Of a stretch of 6,116 nt of DNA, positions 1 through 5,937 are shown one piece after another. The notes under the pieces are model-generated. The model was given only the letters and a program-made list of their open reading frames with translations. It had not been told where the DNA came from and searched no databases. The position numbers and the translations under genes were made by a program. The DNA is from Candidatus Ventricola intestinavium (GTDB lineage Bacteria; Bacillota; Clostridia; Christensenellales; Aristaeellaceae), in contig DVMG01000158.1 in assembly GCA_018715105.1 (NCBI GenBank), positions 1-6,116 of the forward strand. The letters are read 5' to 3'. Each line of letters starts with the position of its first letter. The first letter of the stretch is position 1.

Positions 1-825
1 CCCCACGCCCGCCAGCGCGCCCGCGATCATCATGGATAGAACGATGTTGCGTTTTTCATTGATGCCGGCGTATTTGGCGGCGTTTTTGTTAAAGCCGCAG
101 GCACGCAGTTCGTAGCCAAATGTCGTCTTGTTGAGGATGATGTAGACGATCACCGCAAAGAAGGCCGCGATGAAAATGGCAATGGTCACGGACTGAAGCT
201 TGCCAAACAGATCGCTCATGCCGCAGCTGGGGATCATGGAATCCGGCGCGGCCTTGCGCAGGCTGTATGTCTTGGTCGTAGAAAGGTCATACATCGGGCT
301 CTTGCCCTTGCCATACATGATATCGTTGACCATGTAAAGGCCAATCCAGTTGAACATGATCGCCGTGATGACCTCGTTGATGTTGAGATAGGCTTTGAAG
401 ATACCGGGAATCGCTCCCCAGAGCGCGCCGAAAATCATGGCCGCCAGCAGGCACAGATACCAGGGCAGCTGCAAAATGATCGCGCAGTAGAGCGCGCCGA
501 AGGCGCCAAGCGTGTATTGCCCCGCCGCACCGATGTTAAAAAGCCCCGTCTTAAACGCAAATCCCACAGAGAGGCCGGTCATGATCAGCGGCGCGGCATT
601 GGCCAGCACGGTGCCCATGTTGCGCGCGCTCTTGATGCCGCTTTCCAGAATCACGAGCAGTCCGTCTCCGATTGCGTGCTCCGCGTTGATCATCGCCAGC
701 ACCACCACCCCCAGCGCCAGGCCGATGACGATGCAGATCAGCGATGCGGCAACCGATATAAACGCTTCGGAGGAGGCGAGACGACCGCCCAGGGAAATCC
801 TTCCCGTCTGCTGCTTGTTGTCCAT
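1..825 (-). CDS. BMP-family ABC transporter permease (simple sugar/nucleoside type), 3' end cut by window edge
   Basis: Integral membrane subunit of an ABC importer of the BMP (basic membrane protein/purine nucleoside) group, comparable to YufP/NupP and to the BPD_transp_2 fold of sugar permeases. 275 codons are open to the left edge without a stop, so the C-terminus is missing (full-length members are usually about 350-370 residues). The N-terminus is a short hydrophilic tail (MDNKQQTG...), then a first helix at about residues 23-46. Family-like stretches follow: GLFNIGAAGQYTLGAF near residue 93, NEVITAIMFNWIG near 150, and GYELRACGFNKNAAKYAG near 240, the cytoplasmic loop expected to contact the ATPase. 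The ATG start at 825 is preceded by GGGAGGAAA, and that site abuts the stop codon of the upstream ATPase gene, which implies co-transcription and probably coupled translation. Exact substrate (nucleosides, or less likely a sugar) is inferred from the family only. Confidence 0.93.
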   Translation of the reverse strand, partial: MDNKQQTGRISLGGRLASSEAFISVAASLICIVIGLALGVVVLAMINAEHAIGDGLLVILESGIKSARNMGTVLANAAPLIMTGLSVGFAFKTGLFNIGAAGQYTLGAFGALYCAIILQLPWYLCLLAAMIFGALWGAIPGIFKAYLNINEVITAIMFNWIGLYMVNDIMYGKGKSPMYDLSTTKTYSLRKAAPDSMIPSCGMSDLFGKLQSVTIAIFIAAFFAVIVYIILNKTTFGYELRACGFNKNAAKYAGINEKRNIVLSMMIAGALAGVG

Positions 826-841
826 ATGCTTTCCTCCCTCA
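826..841 (-). promoter_or_regulatory. Ribosome binding site of the permease, directly after the ATPase stop codon
   Basis: Read on the minus strand, the ATPase TGA runs straight into GGGAGGAAAGCAT and then the permease ATG. The tight packing fits translational coupling of the two transporter subunits. Confidence 0.8.
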
Positions 842-2368
842 CATGTTGCGCTGGGCGCCGGCCATATAAAGGCCCAGCTCCCTGGCCGTGGTGTGGTGCG
901 GATCAAGCTCGCCCACCATCTGGCCTTCATACATGACCAGAATCCGGTCGGGCACTTCCAGCACCTCGTCAAGCTCCAGCGAAACGAGCAGCACGGCCTT
1001 CCCCGCATCACGCTGGGCGAGCAGTTCCTTACGGATGTATTCAATGGCGCCCACATCCAGGCCGCGTGTGGGCTGCACGGCGATCAGCAGGTCGTTGCCC
1101 AGATCCACCTCGCGGGCGATGATCGCCTTTTGCTGGTTGCCGCCGGACATGCTCCGCGCGATGGTCACGGCTCCCTGGCCGCTTCGCACGTCAAACTTGT
1201 CAATCAGCTTGTCCGCATACTGGCGGATCTCCCGGAACTGCAAAAAGCCGTTCTTTGAAAACTGTTTGTGGAAATACCGCTTGAGCACCAGGTTGTTTTC
1301 AAGCGTATAATCAAGCACCAGGCCATGCTTATGCCTGTCTTCCGGAATATGGCTCATGCCGCACTCGTTCCTCTGGCGGATCGACAGGTGCGTGATGTCC
1401 CTGTTGTTCAGATAGATCTTTCCGCTTTCCGGCCGGAGCAGCCCGGTGATGGTATAAACCAGCTCGCTTTGCCCGTTGCCGTCAATTCCGGCAATGCAGA
1501 CGATTTCTCCCCGCCGGACGTTGAACGAGACGTTGTTGACCAGCGGTTTGCCGTGCTTCTTGCTGCGGAATGTGAGGTTCTGCACCGTCAGCACGCTTTC
1601 GCCCGGATGGCAGGGGGTCTTTTCCATGACCAGCTGCACCTTGCGGCCAACCATCATCTCGCTGAGCTCTTCCTTGGTGGTTTCCTTTACGTCAACCGTA
1701 CCGATGCAACGGCCCTTGCGCAGCACGGTGCAGCGGTCCGCCACGGCCATGATCTCGTCGAGCTTGTGGGTGATAAACAGGATGGATTTCCCCTCCCGTG
1801 TCAGCTCCTTCATGATCTTCATCAGCTCGTCGATCTCCTGCGGCGTGAGCACGGCCGTGGGCTCGTCAAAGATCAGCACCTCGTTGTCGCGGTAGAGCAT
1901 CTTGAGGATCTCCGTGCGCTGCTGCATGCCCACCGTGATATCCTCCACCATCGCGTCGGGATCGACCATCAGCCCGTAACGCTCGCTGAGCTCCATCACC
2001 TTCTGGCGCGCCTCCGCCTTCTGCAGAAAGCCAAACGGCGTCGCCGCCGGCTCCACCCCCAGAATGATGTTATCCAGCACGGAAAACACCTCCACCAGCT
2101 TAAAATGCTGGTGAACCATGCCGATGCCCAGCGCGTTGGCATCGTTCGGGTCGCGGATCTTGACCGTTTCTCCGTTTTTACGGATCTCGCCTTTTTCCGG
2201 TTGATACAGACCAAACAAAACGCTCATCAGCGTCGACTTGCCCGCTCCGTTCTCGCCCAGCAGCGCATGGATTTCGCCTTTTTTCAGCTGCAGCGTGATG
2301 TCGTCATTCGCGATAATGCCGGGGAACTCCTTGGTGATGTTCAGCATTTCGATGACATACTCGCTCAA
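839..2368 (-). CDS. BMP-type ABC transporter ATP-binding protein with two nucleotide-binding domains (NupO/YufO-like)
   Basis: Energises uptake of a nucleoside or related solute on the cytoplasmic face of the membrane, working with the permease encoded just downstream. The 509 residues hold two ABC domains, the normal length for this family. Domain 1: Walker A GENGAGKST (38-46), Walker B LIFDEP (165-170, catalytic Glu169) and switch His201, but a degenerate signature (VGMQQ, about 146-150). Domain 2: a normal signature SGGNQ (408-412), but a Walker A with Gln in place of Lys (GIDGNGQSE, 294-302) and an altered Walker B (LLIAVQPTRGLD, 427-438). One canonical and one degenerate ATP site would therefore form, which is usual for this family. 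The start is TTG at 2368-2366, supported by AAGGGGG 7 nt upstream and by the family-like N-terminus (VIEMLNITKEFPGI). It is the first gene of its operon; the BMP lipoprotein gene often found upstream is absent here. Confidence 0.95.
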   Translation of the reverse strand: MSEYVIEMLNITKEFPGIIANDDITLQLKKGEIHALLGENGAGKSTLMSVLFGLYQPEKGEIRKNGETVKIRDPNDANALGIGMVHQHFKLVEVFSVLDNIILGVEPAATPFGFLQKAEARQKVMELSERYGLMVDPDAMVEDITVGMQQRTEILKMLYRDNEVLIFDEPTAVLTPQEIDELMKIMKELTREGKSILFITHKLDEIMAVADRCTVLRKGRCIGTVDVKETTKEELSEMMVGRKVQLVMEKTPCHPGESVLTVQNLTFRSKKHGKPLVNNVSFNVRRGEIVCIAGIDGNGQSELVYTITGLLRPESGKIYLNNRDITHLSIRQRNECGMSHIPEDRHKHGLVLDYTLENNLVLKRYFHKQFSKNGFLQFREIRQYADKLIDKFDVRSGQGAVTIARSMSGGNQQKAIIAREVDLGNDLLIAVQPTRGLDVGAIEYIRKELLAQRDAGKAVLLVSLELDEVLEVPDRILVMYEGQMVGELDPHHTTARELGLYMAGAQRNM

Positions 2369-2375
2369 AGCAATA

Positions 2376-2382
2376 CCCCCTT
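2376..2382 (-). promoter_or_regulatory. Ribosome binding site deciding the TTG start of the ATPase
   Basis: Minus-strand AAGGGGG ends 7 nt before TTG at 2368. No ATG or GTG lies in frame at a usable distance, and the next in-frame ATG (residue 8) would remove the start of the conserved first beta strand. The TTG start is therefore preferred. Confidence 0.7.
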
Positions 2383-2403
2383 CAGCGGCTCCTTATGCTT
2401 TTT

Positions 2404-2432
2404 ATTATAACGTATCCATACGGTTTTTGAAA
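2404..2432 (-). promoter_or_regulatory. Candidate sigma-A promoter for the ABC transporter operon
   Basis: The minus strand carries a perfect -10 hexamer TATAAT at 2409-2404, with a weak -35 (TTTCAA, 2432-2427) 17 bp upstream. Transcription would begin near 2397, giving a leader of only about 30 nt, too short for a purine riboswitch. The 17-bp spacer holds the inverted repeat CGTATCCATACG, described separately. Confidence 0.6.
2411..2422. repeat. Inverted repeat CGTAT-CC-ATACG in the promoter spacer (possible operator)
   Basis: Five-base arms with a 2-base centre sit between the -35 and -10 boxes of the transporter promoter, where a bound repressor would block RNA polymerase. The motif CATACGG formed on its right side recurs in the inverted repeat before the divergent gene. 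The operator role is inference. Confidence 0.35.
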
Positions 2433-2469
2433 GCACAATTTACACATTCCCTCCTTCTTTTTGTCTTTC

Positions 2470-2497
2470 TTCACGGCGGATGGCTCCCAGGCATACT
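2470..2497 (+). promoter_or_regulatory. Weak promoter candidate for the Cys-rich/membrane gene pair
   Basis: TTCACG (2470-2475) lies 16 bp before CATACT (2492-2497), each 4 of 6 to the sigma-A consensus. The CATACTCT string also resembles the CATA-type -10 boxes of the sporulation factors sigma-E and sigma-K, with an AC dinucleotide 17 bp upstream, but no clear sigma-E -35 box is present. No better plus-strand promoter was found in 2440-2588, so this is only a best guess. Confidence 0.2.
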
Positions 2498-2544
2498 CTG
2501 ATCATGTGAGCGGCGGGCGCGGCACCACGCCACAGGTCGCGCTA

Positions 2545-2566
2545 CATACGGGTTTCATTCCGTATG
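2545..2566. repeat. Inverted repeat CATACGG-N8-CCGTATG upstream of the Cys-rich gene
   Basis: Perfect 7-base arms at 2545-2551 and 2560-2566 flank an 8-base centre (GTTTCATT), ending 9 nt before the ribosome binding site at 2576. It could be an operator or a 5' UTR hairpin. There is no T run, so it is not an intrinsic terminator. The same 7-mer occurs at 2417-2423, in the divergent transporter promoter. Confidence 0.45.
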
Positions 2567-2575
2567 AATTCATTC

Positions 2576-2581
2576 GGGAGG
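2576..2581 (+). promoter_or_regulatory. Ribosome binding site of the Cys-rich gene
   Basis: GGGAGG lies 7 nt before ATG 2589, near-ideal spacing. It is one of the main reasons to accept this plus-strand gene over the long open frame on the opposite strand. Confidence 0.75.
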
Positions 2582-2588
2582 TCATCAT

Positions 2589-3077
2589 ATGGATACCATT
2601 GAGTTCAAGGGCATGGATTCGCCCATTCAGGCGGTTCCCACCGCAGCCGTATCCCCCGCCTCTTCCAGCAATCATGATCACGAAGACTGCCAGGAGCAGG
2701 AAAACGGACACATCCGTTATGGACGCTGTGAAGACGCCAAAACCTGCACCATGCCAGACACCTATCTTTCCAATACGGGCCGTGTTCTGGATGTGGGCAT
2801 GACGCTCAAAAACGTCTGCCCCTGCCGCCGCGTCGCGGTGGGCATCCTCGTCTCGGAGGTCGACCCTGCGGGCAACGAAGCATCCCGCGGCTTTAAAGCC
2901 ATCGCCGTTCCTGCTCACTACAACAACTGCTGCAGCGACATCCAGATGCAGTCGGTGCGCTTCATCCTGCCCGACAGCCTGAATACGGATGGAAACGGCA
3001 GCCTCTGCGAAAGGCGCCATTTCATCGTCCGTACCGAGGCGCATTATATCGATACCAGCGTCACCATGCCGGGCTGA
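2589..3077 (+). CDS. Uncharacterised Cys-rich protein (162 aa, eight cysteines)
   Basis: I cannot assign a function. The start ATG is well supported by GGGAGG (2576-2581) 7 nt upstream. There is no signal peptide, membrane helix or lipobox. The protein has two parts: residues 1 to about 55 are Ala/Ser/Pro- and acid-rich, apparently disordered, with a His/Asp patch (NHDHEDC) and Cys34, Cys47 and Cys53. Residues about 63-162 look like a compact, beta-rich domain with Cys77, Cys79 (NVCPCRR), Cys114, Cys115 and Cys140, ending in alternating strands such as RRHFIVRTEAHYIDTS. The cysteine spacing could support metal binding or crosslinking. My impression is of a hypothetical family shared among Clostridia, but I cannot name it. 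It lies 27 nt ahead of a membrane protein gene, probably in one transcript, and diverges from the ABC transporter operon. A cytoplasmic or spore-surface role are both open. Confidence 0.8.
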   Translation: MDTIEFKGMDSPIQAVPTAAVSPASSSNHDHEDCQEQENGHIRYGRCEDAKTCTMPDTYLSNTGRVLDVGMTLKNVCPCRRVAVGILVSEVDPAGNEASRGFKAIAVPAHYNNCCSDIQMQSVRFILPDSLNTDGNGSLCERRHFIVRTEAHYIDTSVTMPG

Positions 3078-3088
3078 TTGGCTCAGAT

Positions 3089-3093
3089 AGGAG
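3089..3093 (+). promoter_or_regulatory. Ribosome binding site deciding the start of the membrane protein
   Basis: AGGAG with an 11-nt spacer to ATG 3105. The in-frame GTG at 3096 is only 2 nt away, too close, and the TTG at 3078 lies upstream of the site. Confidence 0.6.
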
Positions 3094-3104
3094 AAGTGTT
3101 TCCC

Positions 3105-3527
3105 ATGTGCAAAAGTCGTTATTATGATGCCATCGCCATCGGCGTGAGCATCCTGGTGGGCGTGCTGCTGACCATTCTCTCCGCGTTTAACCTGATCACG
3201 GCCGGCCTGCTCGCACCCCTGTTCGGCATTCTGCTGGGCGCTTTTGCTCTGCTCTTGCTCACGCTTGGCGCCGTCAGCCTGCTGCGCCAGAACCATGGGT
3301 TCAACCAGTGCGTTTACCAGTGCGGCAAACGGCTGCTTCTGCCCGCGCTGTGGCTTGTCATCGTCTGCGCGTTTACCCTGCTCTTTGCGCTGACGAACCT
3401 GATCATCGGGCTGATTCTCGCGTTCCTGATTTTCACGCTGATTTCGCTGACGCTCTTTGGGCTGTACTGTTTTCTGTCCTGCCTGATTCGCGCCGGACAC
3501 GAAAACAGCAGCTGCCAACGTTCCTGA
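3105..3527 (+). CDS. Small four-helix membrane protein of unknown function (140 aa)
   Basis: No recognised family. The sequence is strongly hydrophobic, with four predicted helices at about residues 9-30, 36-60, 77-97 and 100-126. Helices 2 and 3 are joined by a short polar loop (RQNHGFNQCVYQCGKR) holding a CxxxC pair (Cys69/Cys73). A second CxxxC (Cys122/Cys126) lies at the end of helix 4, followed by a polar tail rich in Ser and Cys. Cys2 follows the initiator Met but there is no lipobox. The frame is open from TTG 3078, but the real start is taken as ATG 3105, because AGGAG at 3089-3093 lies 11 nt before it and the earlier TTG has no such site. It follows the Cys-rich gene by 27 nt, and a terminator lies about 150 nt downstream, so the two genes probably form one unit. 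A link to the cysteines of its neighbour is only a guess. Confidence 0.78.
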   Translation: MCKSRYYDAIAIGVSILVGVLLTILSAFNLITAGLLAPLFGILLGAFALLLLTLGAVSLLRQNHGFNQCVYQCGKRLLLPALWLVIVCAFTLLFALTNLIIGLILAFLIFTLISLTLFGLYCFLSCLIRAGHENSSCQRS

Positions 3528-3591
3528 CCGCGCCCTTGCCGCAAAACGCGGCCTGCCGGTATGAGCGCTCAGACCGCCCGGCGAAGGTGTT

Positions 3592-3609
3592 TGCTTCCCG
3601 CAGGAAGCA
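3592..3609. repeat. Short perfect hairpin TGCTTCC-CGCA-GGAAGCA
   Basis: A 7-bp stem with a 4-base loop in the convergent intergenic region. It has no T run on either side, so it is not called a terminator. It may help fold or stabilise the 3' end of the plus-strand transcript. Confidence 0.4.
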
Positions 3610-3624
3610 GATGAAACCTCCTGC

Positions 3625-3659
3625 AAAAAACGAAATCCCCCTGTGAAGAACGGGATTTC
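3625..3659 (-). terminator. Intrinsic terminator for the regulator/kinase transcript (minus-strand T tail)
   Basis: Read on the minus strand, GAAATCCC, a 12-base loop and GGGATTTC form a perfect 8-bp stem, followed by GTTTTTT. It lies about 110 nt beyond the kinase stop codon, behind the stronger GC-rich hairpin at 3674-3709, and probably catches read-through. Confidence 0.65.
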
Positions 3660-3673
3660 CGTCAATCCACTGC

Positions 3674-3712
3674 AAAAGGCGCGGCCCGCTGATGTGGGCC
3701 GCGCCTTTTCTT
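3674..3712 (+). terminator. Strong GC-rich bidirectional terminator between convergent genes
   Basis: AAAAGGCGCGGCCC (3674-3687) and GGGCCGCGCCTTTT (3696-3709) pair perfectly over 14 bp around an 8-base loop. The plus-strand tail is TTTTCTT, and the minus-strand tail is TTTT. It can end the plus-strand Cys-rich/membrane transcript and also the minus-strand kinase transcript, whose stop codon lies 59 nt away. Confidence 0.88.
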
Positions 3713-3768
3713 CGTCTGTCTGCTTTTCCCTGGGGCCTTTCGCGCCCGCATTCCGCTGCATCGCCGCC

Positions 3769-5208
3769 TCAGGCGCATACACAGGCCAGCGTCAGACGCA
3801 CGCAGGCGCCGCAGGGCCCGTTTTCCGCCGTCAGTTCCCCGCCATGCTCCTGCGTCACTCCTTTTGCATAGGCAAGGCCCAGTCCGCTGTGGCCGCCCTG
3901 CGGCCTCTCCGTTTCATGCGTGTAAAACAGCCTGCCCGCATGCGCAAGGGCCTCCGCGCCAAAGCCGGGGCCATCGTCACAAACCGTGATCATCAGCACA
4001 TTTTCCCTCACGGATACATCCAGCGCGATATGCCCACCCTGAGGAGCAAAGCGCGCCGCATTGTCAAGCACGTTGGCAACCGCCCGGCATACCGCGTCTT
4101 TTTCCACACAGCAGGTTGCCTCAGGCGGCCTTGCCGCCTTAAAGTGGATTCCCCTGGGCGCGCACAATCCTTCTCCCGTGCTCTTCCATTCCTCAAAGAG
4201 TGCAAAAAGCGGCATGTATTCTCTCTCTTTCCCTGCCGTATGCATTTGTCTTGACAGCACGCCAAGCCTGTCGATATAGTTCCACATATGCTGCGTGCTG
4301 CGCAGGATTGCCTGAATCTCCTGGACGGGCGTGCATTCCTGCTCGGCGAGCAGCTCTGCATTTCCCTGGATGATGGTCAGCGGTGTTTTCAGATCGTGGG
4401 TCAGCGCGCTTATTTCCCGCTCCCGCTGCTGCTGCATCGTCCATTGGCTTGCCAGCGCATCCGCAAGGGATGAACGCAGCATCTCCATGGTGTCAAGCGC
4501 CGCACTGAGTTCACGCACGCTTGCGCCCCCTTCAAAGGGCACGTCCAGCCTTCTGTCCGCGATCGCCTGCGTGGCGGATGTCACAAGCGCGGCGTCCCGC
4601 TTGAGAATGCGCGCATATCTCCGCGTGGTGAACAGGATAATCAGGATCAGAGGCGCCACCAGCATGAAAAGCGCGGTGATCTGGAAATCCGGCAGGTGTG
4701 CCTGTGCCCAGGCGCTGCCGTAGGGCACACTGTAATCATATTGCAGCACACACAGGCTTCCATCCGGAAGCCGTGCAAACCGATGATATTGCCCATAGGG
4801 GAACCCCGTAGGATAGGAATCCCCCGCCAGTGCGCGCGCCATGGCGTTCCTCTGTGAACGGGTCATCCTGCTTTCGTCCAGCCGCTCTCCCGATGTGCTG
4901 AACCGTGCCCACCGATACCAGTATGGAATCTCGTCCGGCTCAAGCCCATCCTCCAGTTCGGCAATCACCTGCGAAGCGCCGTCCGCCGCTGTGGAGGCTG
5001 GCAGCACCCTTCCTTGGCGCAGCAGAATCAAAAAAATATTCCACCACACCAAAAAACAGGCCAGTATGGCGATGCCTGTGGTAAGCAGGTATCGAAAAAA
5101 GAGCATGGTCAGCCCGGTTTTCCCGCGCCTGCCCGGTTTTTCCTTTTTTCCTAAACGTTTTGCTGCGCGCTTTCCTGCATGTTTTTCCACCGGTATCCCA
5201 CTCCCCAT
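3769..5208 (-). CDS. Two-component sensor histidine kinase (lantibiotic-type LanK-like)
   Basis: Membrane sensor kinase that should phosphorylate the regulator encoded just upstream. With the longest reading (479 residues) it has: a very basic cytoplasmic tail (1 to about 34); TM1 about 38-63; an external region about 64-174 rich in Tyr and Trp; TM2 about 175-195; a HAMP-like linker; the dimerisation helix with phospho-acceptor His271 in ALTHDLKTPLTII; and a catalytic ATPase domain with N box (Asn379, Asn383 in NVLDNAARFAP), G1 box DDGPGFG (411-417) and G2 box GHSGLGLAYAKG (439-450). The HDLKTPLTII style resembles kinases near lantibiotic and antimicrobial-peptide loci, but the signal is unknown. 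The start is uncertain. ATG 5208 overlaps the regulator by 58 nt and has no clear ribosome site. GTG 5190 (residue 7) has GGGGAG about 9 nt upstream. ATG 5106 (residue 35) lies directly before TM1 but also lacks a good site. All catalytic boxes are intact. Confidence 0.93.
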   Translation of the reverse strand: MGSGIPVEKHAGKRAAKRLGKKEKPGRRGKTGLTMLFFRYLLTTGIAILACFLVWWNIFLILLRQGRVLPASTAADGASQVIAELEDGLEPDEIPYWYRWARFSTSGERLDESRMTRSQRNAMARALAGDSYPTGFPYGQYHRFARLPDGSLCVLQYDYSVPYGSAWAQAHLPDFQITALFMLVAPLILIILFTTRRYARILKRDAALVTSATQAIADRRLDVPFEGGASVRELSAALDTMEMLRSSLADALASQWTMQQQREREISALTHDLKTPLTIIQGNAELLAEQECTPVQEIQAILRSTQHMWNYIDRLGVLSRQMHTAGKEREYMPLFALFEEWKSTGEGLCAPRGIHFKAARPPEATCCVEKDAVCRAVANVLDNAARFAPQGGHIALDVSVRENVLMITVCDDGPGFGAEALAHAGRLFYTHETERPQGGHSGLGLAYAKGVTQEHGGELTAENGPCGACVRLTLACVCA

Positions 5209-5840
5209 ACGGTTTCAAGCGGGCTATGCCCCGTCTGCCTGAGCTTTGCACGAATATTTTTGATGTGCTCGGCAATAGCGGCACTCTCCGATGCGCCCTC
5301 ACAGCCAAACACGGCTTCATAGATCTGCTCTTTTGTAAATGTCTGCCCTGCATGGAGCGCCAGAAACGCGCAGATTTCATATTCTCCCCGCGTCAGCCGG
5401 ATCATCTGCTCCCCGCAATACACGGTATGCGCGTCCATATCAAAGGCAAACGGGCCCCTGCGGATCCTGTGCGAGGGGGTGCGCTGTTCCCGCCGGAGAT
5501 GCGCGGCCACCCTCGCGCGCAGCTCCGCGATGCGGAAAGGTTTGGTCAAATAATCATCTCCGCCCGTTCCCAGGCCGGTGAGCACATCCGCTTCCGTGGT
5601 TTTCGCCGTGAGAAAAAGAATCGGGCAGTTCACATAATCCCGGATACGGCGGCAAACAGCAAAGCCGTCCTCTCCCGGCATCATCACGTCCAGAATCACA
5701 CAGTCTGCCCAGCGGGCATGGCGCTCATCAAGCGCCGCGCCGCCGGAAAGCGCCACCACGTGATGTCCGTCGCGGCCAAGCGTGCTGCTCAGCAGGGCAC
5801 GCATATCCGCATCATCGTCCACCACCAGAATATGGGCCAT
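5151..5840 (-). CDS. OmpR/PhoB-family response regulator (229 aa)
   Basis: Cytoplasmic transcription factor activated by phosphorylation from the kinase that follows it. The receiver domain (about 1-115) carries the acidic cluster Asp8-Asp10 (VVDDD), the phospho-acceptor Asp51 (ILDVMMPGEDG), the switch Thr78 (FLTAK) and Lys100 (YLTKPF). The winged-helix domain (about 125-221) has typical motifs: RLTRGEYEICAFLALHAGQ, TKEQIYEAVFG, the recognition helix region ending in EHIKNIRAKL, and TVWGVGYRW. Length is normal for the family. The frame stays open to 6050, but the start is set at ATG 5840: it begins exactly at the receiver fold (MAHILVVDDD) and is preceded by AGGAAGG, whereas the extension overlaps the end of the TraX gene in another frame and has no family character. 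The stop lies inside the kinase gene if that starts at 5208 or 5190, so translation is probably coupled. Confidence 0.95.
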   Translation of the reverse strand: MAHILVVDDDADMRALLSSTLGRDGHHVVALSGGAALDERHARWADCVILDVMMPGEDGFAVCRRIRDYVNCPILFLTAKTTEADVLTGLGTGGDDYLTKPFRIAELRARVAAHLRREQRTPSHRIRRGPFAFDMDAHTVYCGEQMIRLTRGEYEICAFLALHAGQTFTKEQIYEAVFGCEGASESAAIAEHIKNIRAKLRQTGHSPLETVWGVGYRWKNMQESAQQNV

Positions 5841-5845
5841 CGCAT

Positions 5846-5853
5846 TCCTTCCT
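5846..5853 (-). promoter_or_regulatory. Ribosome binding site deciding the start of the response regulator
   Basis: Minus-strand AGGAAGGA lies 5 nt before ATG 5840. This site and the receiver N-terminus together rule out the longer open frame. Confidence 0.7.
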
Positions 5854-5937
5854 TTCAAGCCGCCGGGCGCTGCTGCGCTTTCCCCGCCCAGGCAACGCGT
5901 CTTTTCCATCACGAACCCAAAAACCGCATTTCCCTCT

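Larger units (their letters stand above)
3528..3768. other. Convergent intergenic region rich in hairpins, no gene seen
   Basis: The 241 bases between the stop codons of the membrane protein and the kinase hold the terminators at 3625-3659 and 3674-3712, the hairpin at 3592-3609, and a weak 5-bp hairpin GCCGC-AAAAC-GCGGC at 3538-3552. The open frames crossing it lack ribosome binding sites and have no recognisable protein content. Confidence 0.7.

Noticed and set aside
512..1258. Plus-strand open frame across the permease/ATPase junction
   Set aside because: Antisense to two recognisable transporter genes, with no family character of its own.
2369..2403. Purine riboswitch in front of the nucleoside-type transporter
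   Set aside because: The predicted leader is only about 30 nt and shows no aptamer-like paired arms.
1268..2410. 380-codon plus-strand open frame opposite the ATPase gene
   Set aside because: His/Leu/Arg-rich antisense of a clearly conserved ATPase; a common by-product of GC-rich codon use.
3078..3104. TTG start at 3078 for the membrane protein
   Set aside because: The ribosome site AGGAG lies downstream of it (3089-3093), pointing to ATG 3105.
2502..3782. Long minus-strand open frame of 426 codons opposite the two small plus-strand genes
   Set aside because: Its translation is low-complexity (Gln/Arg/Glu/Ala runs), it crosses both terminators, has no ribosome site, and mirrors a plus-strand pair that has good ribosome sites and true membrane helices.
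5206..5212. Third copy of CATACGG
   Set aside because: It lies in coding sequence for the conserved TVWGVGYRW motif of the response regulator and has no facing inverted copy, so it is probably chance.
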